A DNA stretch of 55,241 nt from Solimicrobium sp. (lineage in GTDB: Bacteria > Pseudomonadota > Gammaproteobacteria > Burkholderiales > Burkholderiaceae_D), in assembly GCA_021155915.1 (NCBI GenBank), contig JAJNBE010000004.1, positions 1 through 55,241 on the forward strand, read 5' to 3'. Below, one piece after another: positions 27,393 through 36,677 of the stretch (position 1 is the stretch's first letter; each line of letters starts with the position of its first letter). Position numbers and translations under genes: made by a program. The notes under the pieces are model-generated. The model did no database searches. It was not told where the DNA came from and saw nothing but the letters and a program-made list of their open reading frames with translations.

Positions 27393-28592
27393 CTAAAATC
27401 TATCAACTAGTAAAGCACACGCGCGGTAATATGCTGAAGCCTTTTCTTGAATGCCTAACTGCTCATTTAATTGAGCCAACTTCAGATTAGCTTCACGCTG
27501 ACAGGCTTTATCCGATGCATACACTAGTGCTTGCTCTAAATTCCGTTCAGCTTTGCCCCACAATTTCTGTCTCAGGCATAAAACTCCCATCGTTAATGCC
27601 AACTCAGCGTCCGTCGGATGAGAAATTAACCACGATTCGCAATGTTCAATCTGAGTTAATAATGCGGGCGAGCCTTCTTCTCCAGCGGATTCACGATAAC
27701 TGATAATTAAGCGTTTATCCCATTCGACTTGCAAAGCTTTTTCGAGTATGTTGCGTGCTTCTTCAAACAGGCCTTGCACAACCATGGTCCTCGCCGCTAA
27801 TGACGCAACGAATGGCTTTAACCGATCTTCAACCGGTATGCTAAGCCAGAGACGGTGAATGGACTCGGCATCGTGTTCCTGATCGGCTATTAAATCCTCA
27901 TAAGCCAATTCGCGCAACCGCATCGACAAAGCCGGATGCAAAGAATGATTCTTATCCAACGCTCTGACCAGACGTAAAACTTCGCTCCACTGTTTAGCTT
28001 GCTGATTCGCTTTTAATGCCCAACGCAACACGTGAATATGGCGCGTTCCGTTCGCATTTAAATCTTCAACAGCCTCTAAAGCTTGCTCTGGCTGATGGGA
28101 ATCAACCATTAATTCCACTGTGCTAATTAAGCGTGCCACTTTGTATTGTGGATTATTATCAACACTAGCTAGCCATTCGTCACGACGATCAAACTTACTC
28201 AGGTTATGAGCAGCCCTTGCACCGATCAGAGCAGCTAAAGCCGCATTTTCCGGCAACTCAGCGGCCATTATGGCCGCTTTTTCCGCATGGCCAAATCGGC
28301 CTTCAAAAAAAGCCTTCAATGCGTCACGCAATGTTTTATTTCCCTCATACTCAAGCTTAGAACGCCGATATGCGGCAACTCGTTGGGGCATTTGCTGAGT
28401 GATATGAAGGGTATAGAAAAACAATGCAAGCAAAGCGAGTAGTGCTAGGTCAAGGAATACGAAGAAATTTAATGACATATCAATACGATAAGGTGGATAA
28501 AACAGCACCACATTTCCCGCATTAAAATGCACTGCCAACGCCACTAATACGGCAACAGTAAATAAGATTACCAAACGAATAAAGAAGCCCAT
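27393..28592 (-). CDS. hemY: HemY, TPR-type inner-membrane protein of the heme operon
   Basis: 399 residues. Two hydrophobic segments at the N-terminus (LVILFTVAVLVALAVHF and FFVFLDLALLALLALFF) form the HemY_N membrane anchor, followed by helical TPR-like repeats to the end. This is the proteobacterial HemY, not the Gram-positive protoporphyrinogen oxidase of the same name; its exact role in heme synthesis is unsettled. The start overlaps the hemX stop by one base (TAATG), so the two are translationally coupled. Confidence 0.9.
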   Translation of the reverse strand: MGFFIRLVILFTVAVLVALAVHFNAGNVVLFYPPYRIDMSLNFFVFLDLALLALLALFFYTLHITQQMPQRVAAYRRSKLEYEGNKTLRDALKAFFEGRFGHAEKAAIMAAELPENAALAALIGARAAHNLSKFDRRDEWLASVDNNPQYKVARLISTVELMVDSHQPEQALEAVEDLNANGTRHIHVLRWALKANQQAKQWSEVLRLVRALDKNHSLHPALSMRLRELAYEDLIADQEHDAESIHRLWLSIPVEDRLKPFVASLAARTMVVQGLFEEARNILEKALQVEWDKRLIISYRESAGEEGSPALLTQIEHCESWLISHPTDAELALTMGVLCLRQKLWGKAERNLEQALVYASDKACQREANLKLAQLNEQLGIQEKASAYYRACALLVDRF

Positions 28593-29836
28593 TATTTCAC
28601 CGTGAAGTTACGCACAGCATTGAGACTTTCAGTCAGGCTTGGCATTTCGATAGAAACATTGCTATTTTGAATTTGACGCAACAGTACTTGAAGTGCTTGC
28701 GTCTGTTTTGCGCCCGTATCAAAATACCGCGCAATCTCTTTCTCAGCTGCAGCCATATCGCTCTTAAAAGCGGTTTCATTACGTGACAATAGAGCCAGAC
28801 GAGCATTTAATAAACGTAATTTGACATTCTCACGGGCGAAGTACCCCTGGCTCGGTGCTAATAATAAGGCGTCCGGGTGTTCGACATGTCGAATACGCAC
28901 TAACTGGCGAATTTCCGTCCACATCTCCGCCGTCCAGCTTTGCCACTCATTAACGAACCACCGTTTCCAATCGGTAAATGTCGCGTCCACATCGACACTG
29001 GCTAGATGATTTTCAGGGGAAATTTTAGATTTCCCTTCGTGACCAGACGCTTTTTTCACTGCATTTAATTTTGATGAATCGTTGACAGCGTGGGTACCAC
29101 GCTTTAATCCATTAGCAGGGCTCGCGGTCAGCGGGCTCTCATCAATTAGCAGCGGCATACTGTCGACCTGGTTGATGGCGCTATCTAAACGAAGAGCAAT
29201 TCCCGGCAGATCGACATTAGGTAAAGCACGCAAACGGCCAATATCATGGGCAATGGCGCGGCGAATAGAAATAAAGTGGGGTTTGTCCGAACGCGCTAGA
29301 CGAACATCCGCATTCTGCAAAGCAATTAATGCACCTTGCACGTTACCCGCCAACTGCAATTGCTGACTTGCGGTAGATAAAACCTGTTCGATCTCAGATA
29401 ACGCCCAGTCATCTCGATTTTTAGCTAGATCTTGATAAAGTTGATGCAAGGCTAGAGCATGGCTTTCTGATTCCCCCTGTTTACTTTCCAACACAGCCAG
29501 TTTCGCTTGCAATTCTTTGTCGTTCTCTTGGACAGATTTTGCGATAGTTTTAGCCTCTGCAGCGCTTATGTCTGCCCCTTGCAACCGGCGCGCCAACTCT
29601 TCACGCAGCTGGTTGATCTGGTTCGTTGAGCTCCACCACTGCGCAATCAATAGCACCGTTAACCCGATGAGCACGGTGTTGATTAAATGGGATGCGATAA
29701 CTATTGACGAGCCTGAAATTTTTTTTGCGGCCTTATTTGGCACTTCAGAAGCTTTAACATTTTCTGTCATATCAAAGGAAGAATCATTTCGTTGTCGGTC
29801 CGGATCTTGAGCACTGGGCTTTAATGTATCGTTCAT
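28592..29836 (-). CDS. hemX: HemX, membrane-anchored protein of the heme operon
   Basis: 414 residues. A hydrophilic N-terminus of about 45 residues, one membrane segment (IASHLINTVLIGLTVLLIAQ), a coiled-coil stretch (LREELARRLQGADISAAEAK ... LAVLESKQGESES) and a periplasmic helical domain (WALSEIEQVLSTASQQLQLAGNV). This matches the HemX family, long annotated as a uroporphyrinogen-III methyltransferase but lacking that fold. In some betaproteobacteria hemD and hemX are fused; here they are separate, 83 bp apart. Confidence 0.88.
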   Translation of the reverse strand: MNDTLKPSAQDPDRQRNDSSFDMTENVKASEVPNKAAKKISGSSIVIASHLINTVLIGLTVLLIAQWWSSTNQINQLREELARRLQGADISAAEAKTIAKSVQENDKELQAKLAVLESKQGESESHALALHQLYQDLAKNRDDWALSEIEQVLSTASQQLQLAGNVQGALIALQNADVRLARSDKPHFISIRRAIAHDIGRLRALPNVDLPGIALRLDSAINQVDSMPLLIDESPLTASPANGLKRGTHAVNDSSKLNAVKKASGHEGKSKISPENHLASVDVDATFTDWKRWFVNEWQSWTAEMWTEIRQLVRIRHVEHPDALLLAPSQGYFARENVKLRLLNARLALLSRNETAFKSDMAAAEKEIARYFDTGAKQTQALQVLLRQIQNSNVSIEMPSLTESLNAVRNFTVK

Positions 29837-29919
29837 AAATTGTAGTTATAAAGTCTTCTTTTTCATGCAACAGCATCACCCGGCTTTATCTGATCTATTC
29901 GTCTGATCATTCTGACGGA

Positions 29920-30762
29920 CTAGGATTGTAACGCGAGCAAGAGGTTTTCGTCGCCAGAACCAATCAGACGTATGTGGTTAAACCCACATTTTTCTGCAGT
30001 TTCTGCAATGCGATGATGGGAGACCCATAAAGTCAGCTGCTGAGACGCCACTACATTAGTGCTATTTATATCAACGTCGCTCGCTAATTTTTGAATACAG
30101 TTAGCTAAAGTCCTTAACGCTTCAGAGCTTGCCACAACCCAAGTATTATCCGATGCCAACAAATCCGACAGTAGTTGCTTATCTTCTACGGTCATCAAAG
30201 GAGCAAAGCGACGATACGCAATTACTTTAACGACATGAATATCGTGCTCGGCAAGCGCGTCTGCGAGAAGTTCTCGCCCCGTTTCCGCACGAAAAATAAC
30301 TACATTCCTGCCTCTTAACGAATCTAAGTCTAGTTCTCGTAATAGTGCTTCAGAGTCAGCACGAAATTGTGGAGTAGTACTGTTATTAGCAGAGTCGACT
30401 GAACTTGCTGGTGTGGCAGGACAGTAAATATGCGCACTTTTTTCACTAATTCCGTATTGCGCCAACGCAGCGCGGCTCCCCTCCCCCATCACCGCAATTG
30501 CCACCTCAGAGGGCCACTTCAATCCATTTTTGAAAACTGCATGAATTGCATTCGGGCTAACAAAAACTGCCATAGCATATGTGGACAGATTATTAAGGGT
30601 TGCCTGAAAAATGCGTTGTTGGTTACTATTTTCAGGCAGTGGGACAATCTCTAGTAGTGGAAACAACGCTACGGCATAACCCAATGCTGTTAACCGGTGC
30701 GCCAGCGGTTGTGACTGAACCCGGGTTCTGGTTAATACGATTTTGCCCGTACTTGTATTCAT
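29920..30762 (-). CDS. hemD: Uroporphyrinogen-III synthase
   Basis: 280 residues. HemD closes hydroxymethylbilane into uroporphyrinogen III with inversion of ring D. The family is weakly conserved, but the start KIVLTRTRVQSQPLAHRL, the segment AVFVSPNAIHAVF, RNVVIFRAETGRELLADAL and the late NTWVVASSEALRTLA are typical. Its place between hemC and hemX supports the call. About 20 residues longer than average, with a Ser/Asn-rich insert (ASSVDSANNSTTPQF). Confidence 0.92.
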   Translation of the reverse strand: MNTSTGKIVLTRTRVQSQPLAHRLTALGYAVALFPLLEIVPLPENSNQQRIFQATLNNLSTYAMAVFVSPNAIHAVFKNGLKWPSEVAIAVMGEGSRAALAQYGISEKSAHIYCPATPASSVDSANNSTTPQFRADSEALLRELDLDSLRGRNVVIFRAETGRELLADALAEHDIHVVKVIAYRRFAPLMTVEDKQLLSDLLASDNTWVVASSEALRTLANCIQKLASDVDINSTNVVASQQLTLWVSHHRIAETAEKCGFNHIRLIGSGDENLLLALQS

Positions 30763-30789
30763 GCTGTATTCGAGTATTCGGCGCCAGTT

Positions 30790-31728
30790 CTAATCATCAC
30801 GGCACCGTGCCAAAATAGCGGGTGCACCCTGCGCCTTTAATTGGGCCACAATTTGTGCGCTCAATGCCGTGCCATCTCGACTATTACCTCGCACCTCGGC
30901 CCAAGCGATTTGTCTGCCATCAGGCGTAGCGACAAAAGCACGCAAATGCATAATATCGTTAGAAATTGTAGCGAATGCCGCTAAGGGAATTTGGCAACTA
31001 CCCCCAAATGCCGTTGAGACCGATCGCTCTGCATATACTGTTAAAGCACTGGGCATATGATTTAAGGGCGCCAACCAAGTCGCTAGCTCCGGACGATTAT
31101 CGGCTATCTCGATCGTCATCGCGCCCTGCCCGGCGGACGGCAAACTTTCTTCAGGCTCAATATAACAACGAATCCGATCTTCTAAACCTAACCGTTGTAA
31201 CCCAGCGGCCGCCAAAATAATTCCTACGTAAGCACCTTCATCTAGTTTACGCAAGCGTGTATCCACATTGCCGCGCAACGGACGAATAATCAGATGTGGA
31301 TACCTCGCCATTAATGCTGCCTGGCGGCGCAAACTACTTGTGCCAACAATGGCACCGGGGGGTAATTCCTCAAGCGACGCAAATTCGTTCGACACCAACG
31401 CATCACGCGGATCAGCACGCTCTAGTACTGCAACCAATTGCAAACCAGATGGCACGTGCATTGGCATATCTTTTAAAGAATGCACAGCTAAATCAGCACG
31501 CCCGTCTAAAATGGCCGCCTCTAATTCCTTTACAAATAACCCTTTACCACCCACTTTAGACAAGGTTCGATCCAAAATTTGATCGCCTCGGGTGGTCATT
31601 CCCAATAACTTGATCTCACATTCTGGATACAAGGTAAGCAAACGCGCTTGCACATGCTCTGCTTGCCACATTGCCAGTCGACTTTCACGGGTGGCGATGA
31701 CTAATTTTTTAGGGCTGGATGTAATCAA
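30790..31728 (-). CDS. hemC: Hydroxymethylbilane synthase (porphobilinogen deaminase)
   Basis: 312 residues. It joins four porphobilinogens into hydroxymethylbilane. Typical segments are [54 protein letters not shown], and [13 protein letters not shown] with the Cys that carries the dipyrromethane cofactor. The start is a TTG at 31728, with GAAAG about 7 nt upstream. First gene of hemC-hemD-hemX-hemY and divergent from trpS. Confidence 0.95.
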   Translation of the reverse strand: MITSSPKKLVIATRESRLAMWQAEHVQARLLTLYPECEIKLLGMTTRGDQILDRTLSKVGGKGLFVKELEAAILDGRADLAVHSLKDMPMHVPSGLQLVAVLERADPRDALVSNEFASLEELPPGAIVGTSSLRRQAALMARYPHLIIRPLRGNVDTRLRKLDEGAYVGIILAAAGLQRLGLEDRIRCYIEPEESLPSAGQGAMTIEIADNRPELATWLAPLNHMPSALTVYAERSVSTAFGGSCQIPLAAFATISNDIMHLRAFVATPDGRQIAWAEVRGNSRDGTALSAQIVAQLKAQGAPAILARCRDD

Positions 31729-32079
31729 CGTTATCTTTCACTTTCAAGCAATTAGTCTAAGGCTAAATTTTATCAGATATGCACGGCTTAACCTATTCGA
31801 CAAGAATGTGCCATCAAAACGGTGCTCACTATTCGCTGTCAGATTTTAACGGAGAGGTCTCTCAGGAAAAAAACGCTAACCATATATCGCAGTTCACACA
31901 TGCTTTTGGCCGATATGATAACGGTGGGATACGTGTTTAAATTTTCATGGGCCACCCTGCCTATTGGACAAGTCAATTATCGAGCACGACCGGTTAATGA
32001 TAAAATCTGCAAAATTTTTAATCGTGCAGTAATCGCCTTTCGACATAACAAGTATCTGCAAACCATTTCGCTAAAAAAT
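31729..32079. promoter_or_regulatory. Divergent hemC/trpS intergenic region
   Basis: 351 bp. It must hold promoters for both genes, but no -35/-10 pair is convincing. A frame in phase with trpS is open through most of it from 31822, but its translation does not look like a tRNA-synthetase extension. A GAGAGGTCTCTC near-palindrome at 31853-31864 has no evident role. Confidence 0.4.
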
Positions 32080-33096
32080 ATGCTAACTCAAAAAGATAAA
32101 CAACACATTATTCTTACCGGAGATAGACCAACTGGTCCATTGCATCTTGGTCACTACGTGGGCAGCTTGCGTAATCGTGTTCAATTCCAGCACCAATACC
32201 AGCAATTCATTATGGTGGCCGACGCTCAGGCATTGACTGATAATATGGATGACCCAGGCAAAGTGCACCGCAATGTAATCGAAGTTGCTTTGGATTATTT
32301 AGCAGTTGGAATTGACCCGACGTTATCGACCATTTTTGTTCAATCACAAATTCCCGAATTAGCTGAACTGACCTTTTACTATCTAAATTTAGTGACGGTA
32401 GCGAGACTGGAACGTAATCCAACGATTAAAGAAGAAATTCGCTTACGTAATTTTGAACGCGATATTCCAGCCGGTTTCCTAACTTATCCGGTCAGTCAGG
32501 CCGCGGATATCACTGCCTTTAAGGCGACGTTGGTTCCGGTAGGTGAGGATCAAATTCCCATAATCGAACAAACCAACGAAATTGTGCGACGCTTTAACCG
32601 CCTGGCGAACCAGGAGATATTATTAGAATGCCAGACATTTGTTCCGGAAATCGGTCGCTTGCCAGGCATTGATGGCAAAGCTAAAATGAGTAAATCGCTT
32701 GGTAACGTAATTAACTTAGGCTTCTCACCTGCTGAGATACGTGCGGCCGTGAAGAAAATTTACACCGATCCCATGCATTTGCGCATTGAAGATCCGGGAC
32801 ATTTAGAAGATAACGTCGCCTTTATTTATTTAGATGCTTTTGATCAGGATAAAAGTGCGCTAGCCGAAATGAAAGCACATTATGTACGCGGTGGTTTAGG
32901 TGACGGAACCGTAAAAAAACATTTAGAAGCCTGTTTGCAAGAATTGCTCACGCCCATTAGGGAACGACGCTTAGCATTCGCGGAGGACCGGGGGTACGTA
33001 TTACAAATACTTAAAGAAGGCACCAAGAAAGCACGAGAAGTCGCAGCACGAACTACCGCTGAGGTTAAAGCGGCATTGGGGCTGAATCATTTTTAA
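32080..33096 (+). CDS. trpS: Tryptophanyl-tRNA synthetase
   Basis: 338 residues from the ATG at 32080, the usual length; the frame stays open 86 codons further upstream without homologous sequence. It charges tRNA-Trp. It is a class I synthetase: a HIGH-type motif in [12 protein letters not shown] and KMSKS in [13 protein letters not shown]. Trp and ATP pocket segments ([24 protein letters not shown]) are present. Confidence 0.95.
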   Translation: MLTQKDKQHIILTGDRPTGPLHLGHYVGSLRNRVQFQHQYQQFIMVADAQALTDNMDDPGKVHRNVIEVALDYLAVGIDPTLSTIFVQSQIPELAELTFYYLNLVTVARLERNPTIKEEIRLRNFERDIPAGFLTYPVSQAADITAFKATLVPVGEDQIPIIEQTNEIVRRFNRLANQEILLECQTFVPEIGRLPGIDGKAKMSKSLGNVINLGFSPAEIRAAVKKIYTDPMHLRIEDPGHLEDNVAFIYLDAFDQDKSALAEMKAHYVRGGLGDGTVKKHLEACLQELLTPIRERRLAFAEDRGYVLQILKEGTKKAREVAARTTAEVKAALGLNHF

Positions 33097-33252
33097 TTGC
33101 TTACTCAGTTTCACATTAGTTTGAATTGAGTGGGTGTCGGCCATGCTGATTGCGGATGTAACACAGTTATCTCGTAATTTAGCCTTTCAATGCTACATCA
33201 ATATTCATCGAGCGATCATATCAAAACGCGGCAGGATAATTTTTTTTCATCA

Positions 33253-34941
33253 ATGGCACTAATACAGAAATTATTGAAAGGAACAGTAATGGGTGGTCTT
33301 TTTTTGATAACATTTCTGCTTGCGATGTGCTCCAGCGATGTGTTGGCTGCTCCAGCGGAAGAGCACGTTAAGCCGGATCAAAACTACTACGACGCTGCAA
33401 AATTAGCCATTTCTCGCCGTCTAGCCGAACAGGGCGACGCTGATGCGCAATTTAGGCTAGGCGAAATTTATAGTGGTGGTAATGGAATAACGCAGAACTA
33501 TACTGAAGCTATTAAATGGTACCGATTGGCGGCTCGGCAGGGTCATGCAGAAGCCCAATTTAACTTAGGCCTAATATTTCACCAGGGACGAGGGGTTGCT
33601 CAGGACTATGCAGAAGCTAGGAAATGGTTTCTTCTTGCTGCACAGCAGGAGGTGCCTGAGGCGCAATTTAATCTTGGCATTATGTATGATACCGGGCAGG
33701 GAACCACACAGAGTGACATCGAAGCTTTCAAATGGTACAGGCGAGCGGCTGAACACGGTAATGCAAAGGCCCAGCTTAACCTAGGATTAATGTATGTGCG
33801 AGGAAGAGGCGTATTGCAGTCTTACACTGAAGCCCTAAAGTGGTTTGAATTGGCTGCAGCAAAAGAGGAAAGTCAAGCGCAATACAATCTTGGAGTAATG
33901 TATGAAAACGCGCAAGGCACTAAGCAAGACTATGCCCAGGCATTTAAATGGTATCAACTTTCCGCTCAGCAAGGCGATGTTAATGCACAGCGCAGTCTTG
34001 GTAAGCTGTACTGTTACGGGAAAGGCACGGTTCAAGATTACGTCCAATCGGCGAAATGGAATCGATTAGCCGCTCTGCAAGGTGACGCAGACGCACAATA
34101 TAATCTTGCCGTGAACTATAGCAAGGGCGAAGGCGTGGAGAAAGACGATGCGGAAGCTATCAAGTGGTACCACTTGGCTGCTCAACAAGGCAATTCTTCC
34201 GCTCAAAACAATCTCGGAGAATGCTATCAAGAAGGAAGAGGCGTCGCTAAAAATACGGTCGAATCTGTGAAATGGTATAAAGCTTCGGCAAAACAGGGAG
34301 AAAAGTTTGGTCAATACAATCTCGCACTAGCCTATCACCAGGGAATGGGTATAGCAGAGGACCATGCTGAAGCCGCTAAATGGTACCGACTAGCTGCTCA
34401 ACAGAATTTTTCTCCTGCACAAATAAATCTTGCACTCATGTATGTGAATGGAGAAGGCGTAAAGCAGTCTTATACGGAAGCTTTTAATTGGTTTCGAAAG
34501 GCTGCTGAAAACGGAGAAGCTGATGCACAATTTAGTCTGGGAGTGATGTATTCGTCTGGACGTGGAACAAAGCAAAGCTATGCGGAAGCGGTTAAATGGT
34601 ACCGCCTTGCTGCACGGCAGGGGTATGCAGAGGCGCAATTCAATCTAGGATATCTCTACCAGAAAGGTCTAGGTGTAGCAAAAAACAGCGCCAGGGCCTT
34701 CGCATGGAATAGACGCGCAGCGCGGCGGGGTCATGCAGAAGCACAATACAATGTTGCCATAATGTATGGCCAGGGTTACGGAGTAGCTCAAGATTACGAA
34801 CTAGCTTATTCTTGGAGCTATCTTGTCAGTCAGGCAGGTAACAAGGACGCTGCTGAATATTGTGATGAATTAGCCGAAAAGTTGACGCCCCAACAAATTG
34901 AACGCGCGAAAGGAACGTCGAGAACACTGTTAGCAAATTAA
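33253..34941 (+). CDS. Secreted Sel1-repeat protein, 13 repeats
   Basis: 562 residues from the ATG at 33253, which gives a signal peptide with a positive N-region (MALIQKLLKGTVMGGLFLIT, then LLAMCSSDVLA). A later ATG at 33289 has the better Shine-Dalgarno (AAAGGA, 6 nt) but loses the charged region; an upstream ATG at 33190 also exists. Thirteen 36-residue Sel1/TPR-like units follow, marked by KWYRLAARQG-type ends (RKWFLLAAQQ, FKWYRRAAEHG, IKWYHLAAQQG and others). They form a periplasmic or secreted alpha-solenoid for protein binding. Sel1 proteins are frequent in host-interacting bacteria (Legionella LpnE, EnhC). Partner unknown. Confidence 0.85.
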   Translation: MALIQKLLKGTVMGGLFLITFLLAMCSSDVLAAPAEEHVKPDQNYYDAAKLAISRRLAEQGDADAQFRLGEIYSGGNGITQNYTEAIKWYRLAARQGHAEAQFNLGLIFHQGRGVAQDYAEARKWFLLAAQQEVPEAQFNLGIMYDTGQGTTQSDIEAFKWYRRAAEHGNAKAQLNLGLMYVRGRGVLQSYTEALKWFELAAAKEESQAQYNLGVMYENAQGTKQDYAQAFKWYQLSAQQGDVNAQRSLGKLYCYGKGTVQDYVQSAKWNRLAALQGDADAQYNLAVNYSKGEGVEKDDAEAIKWYHLAAQQGNSSAQNNLGECYQEGRGVAKNTVESVKWYKASAKQGEKFGQYNLALAYHQGMGIAEDHAEAAKWYRLAAQQNFSPAQINLALMYVNGEGVKQSYTEAFNWFRKAAENGEADAQFSLGVMYSSGRGTKQSYAEAVKWYRLAARQGYAEAQFNLGYLYQKGLGVAKNSARAFAWNRRAARRGHAEAQYNVAIMYGQGYGVAQDYELAYSWSYLVSQAGNKDAAEYCDELAEKLTPQQIERAKGTSRTLLAN

Positions 34942-35207
34942 GAGCAAATCAATTTTAAATTCACTAAAAGTCGGTGCGTCAACGGTCGCAGGAAACGGAG
35001 CTTTTAAAAGAAATAGCCAGAAAATGTAGACAGGCGCAAAGCTGACAAATCTGTTTGCCAACGAGCTGATTTAGTTATGGAGTAATTGTGGCGTAATTAT
35101 GGTGTAGGAGCAAGCGCATTAAAATGAGACAAGTACGGTTTTGGCGTAACTTTTTGAGGAATATTTGGTATAACTCGTTGATTTTAAAGGTATTTAGTTA
35201 TTACTGC

Positions 35208-35301
35208 TGGTGCCCGAGGCCGGAATTGAACCGGCACGCCCGTTATTCACGAAAGCGGCGGATTTTAAGTCCGATGTGTCTACCAATTTCACCACTCGGG
35301 C
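35208..35301 (-). tRNA. tRNA-Leu (UAA)
   Basis: Acceptor GCCCGAG pairs with CTCGGGC, discriminator A, and an encoded CCA (TGG at 35208-35210). The anticodon loop CTTAAAA gives UAA. A long variable arm, as in all tRNA-Leu, lies between the anticodon stem and the T arm (GCCGGTTCAATTCCGGC). Last of the four-tRNA cluster. Confidence 0.95.
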
Positions 35302-35359
35302 ACTTTTCCACGCATTGCTGCGTAGACTTTTAACACGCTTACATACATCAGCATGTCTA

Positions 35360-35433
35360 TGGAGGCGGGGAGCGGAATCGAACCGCTCTAAACGGCTTTG
35401 CAGGCCGCTGCATAACCTCTTTGCTACCCCGCC
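35360..35433 (-). tRNA. tRNA-Cys (GCA)
   Basis: 74 nt with encoded CCA. Acceptor GGCGGGG/CCCCGCC, anticodon GCA in CTGCAAA, T arm GAGCGGTTCGATTCCGCTC. Lies between tRNA-Gly and tRNA-Leu. Confidence 0.96.
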
Positions 35434-35521
35434 ATGGTCAGGTATTGTATCGATAACTACCGTTTTTGGTATCAAGCGATACAACAAAAAAGGAAGCCCA
35501 CCACATGCTTCCCTTCTAATC

Positions 35522-35597
35522 TGGAGCGGGAGAAGAGTCTCGAACTCTCGACCTCAACCTTGGCAAGGTTGCGCTCTACCAACTGAGCTACTCCCGC
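35522..35597 (-). tRNA. tRNA-Gly (GCC), copy 2
   Basis: 76 nt with encoded CCA. Acceptor GCGGGAG/CTCCCGC, anticodon GCC in TTGCCAA, T arm GAGAGTTCGAGACTCTT. Identical to copy 1 over the full length. Confidence 0.96.
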
Positions 35598-35696
35598 AAA
35601 ATACTTACCGCTAGTCAAAGCACTAATCACTAGCAGAAGTTGCTAATACTATTAACATGAACCAAAAGCCACGCTTTATTAACCGATACAAGACTC

Positions 35697-35772
35697 TGGA
35701 GCGGGAGAAGAGTCTCGAACTCTCGACCTCAACCTTGGCAAGGTTGCGCTCTACCAACTGAGCTACTCCCGC
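35697..35772 (-). tRNA. tRNA-Gly (GCC), copy 1
   Basis: 76 nt with encoded CCA, identical to the copy 99 bp downstream. First tRNA of the cluster and nearest to the promoter at 35900-35928. Confidence 0.96.
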
Positions 35773-36089
35773 ATTCTTGGGACATTACGGCCCATCGATT
35801 TTTATTGCTCGACTTACTGTCAATTTCTTACTGCCGATCTAAAGCAAATTCATTATTATCAACCGATTAGCGTAAAGTAAGCGTAAGAATGAGGCGTGTA
35901 TTCTAGCCAACTTAAGTAAGCCTGTCCAGAGTTTTACAAACTATCTCTGCCGAGAATCGTGTAAATTGAACATTTTACTGAGATACCGGCCAACTAAAAT
36001 AGGAATCAATATACTCCTAACAGGACGCCGCACATTATATACAGTCGACTATCTCTGTCAAGAATTTAATAAGAAATAGAGCGGATAAA
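35773..36089. other. pgsA-tRNA intergenic region
   Basis: 317 bp between the pgsA stop and the first tRNA-Gly, all on the leftward strand. It carries the tRNA promoter (35900-35928) and a leader of about 120 nt. No gene is seen. Confidence 0.6.
35900..35928 (-). promoter_or_regulatory. sigma70 promoter for the tRNA cluster
   Basis: On the minus strand, -35 TGGACA (5 of 6), a 17-bp spacer and -10 TAGAAT (5 of 6), then a discriminator ACACGCCTC. Start of transcription is expected near 35892, about 120 nt before the first tRNA-Gly. Confidence 0.65.
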
Positions 36090-36659
36090 TTACGGTAATT
36101 TACCTGAATGTATTTTGATTAACGGCCAGGCCAGTCTTAAATAATAAAACATAGACCATACCGTAAGTACCGCAGCCAGGTACATAAGCAGCGTCCCTAA
36201 AAAATCAAATAAATACCTATCAAATAACAACATAGGAATCGCCGTCATCTGTGCGGTGGTTTTAATTTTTCCCAGAGAACTGACCGCCATTGATTTAGAG
36301 GCGCCAATTTGTGCCATCCATTCGCGCAGAGCAGAAATAGCGATTTCACGTCCGATAATCACAAATGCTATTAACGCATCCAATCGTCCGAGCTGAATCA
36401 ATACCAGTAATGCTCCAGCTACCATCAGCTTATCGGCTACAGGATCTAGAAATGCACCAAATGCGGATGTTTGGTTCCAGCGTCGCGCCAAAAACCCATC
36501 AAACCAATCGGTCACTGCAGCGACGATAAAAATAATCGTCGATGCCAGACCCTGCTCCAATGGCGATAACCAAGAGGGTGGCAAATAAAAAACGCCCACC
36601 ACCAGCGGAATTAATGCAACGCGTAACCAAGTCAACAATATAGGAATATTCAACGGCAT
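36090..36659 (-). CDS. pgsA: CDP-diacylglycerol-glycerol-3-phosphate 3-phosphatidyltransferase
   Basis: 189 residues, inner membrane. It makes phosphatidylglycerol phosphate, the committed step to phosphatidylglycerol and cardiolipin. The CDP-alcohol phosphotransferase motif is complete: DWFDGFLARRW followed by GAFLDPVADK. The start MPLNIPILLTWLRVALIPLV is typical (NxPNxLTxxR-like). 18 bp after uvrC, the common order in proteobacteria. Confidence 0.95.
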   Translation of the reverse strand: MPLNIPILLTWLRVALIPLVVGVFYLPPSWLSPLEQGLASTIIFIVAAVTDWFDGFLARRWNQTSAFGAFLDPVADKLMVAGALLVLIQLGRLDALIAFVIIGREIAISALREWMAQIGASKSMAVSSLGKIKTTAQMTAIPMLLFDRYLFDFLGTLLMYLAAVLTVWSMFYYLRLAWPLIKIHSGKLP

Positions 36660-36677
36660 AGTTATCCTGGAATTTAC

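Noticed and set aside
31853..31864. GAGAGGTCTCTC resembling the MITE-like ends
   Set aside because: Only about ten bases match and no second end or interior homology is visible nearby.
31822..32079. 86-codon in-frame extension upstream of trpS
   Set aside because: The ATG at 32080 gives a standard-length enzyme, and the upstream translation does not resemble any known synthetase extension.
35208..35772. Repeated 76-bp sequence as a possible mobile repeat or CRISPR-like unit
   Set aside because: The two copies are complete identical tRNA-Gly genes with full cloverleaf and CCA. No CRISPR array is present in the window.
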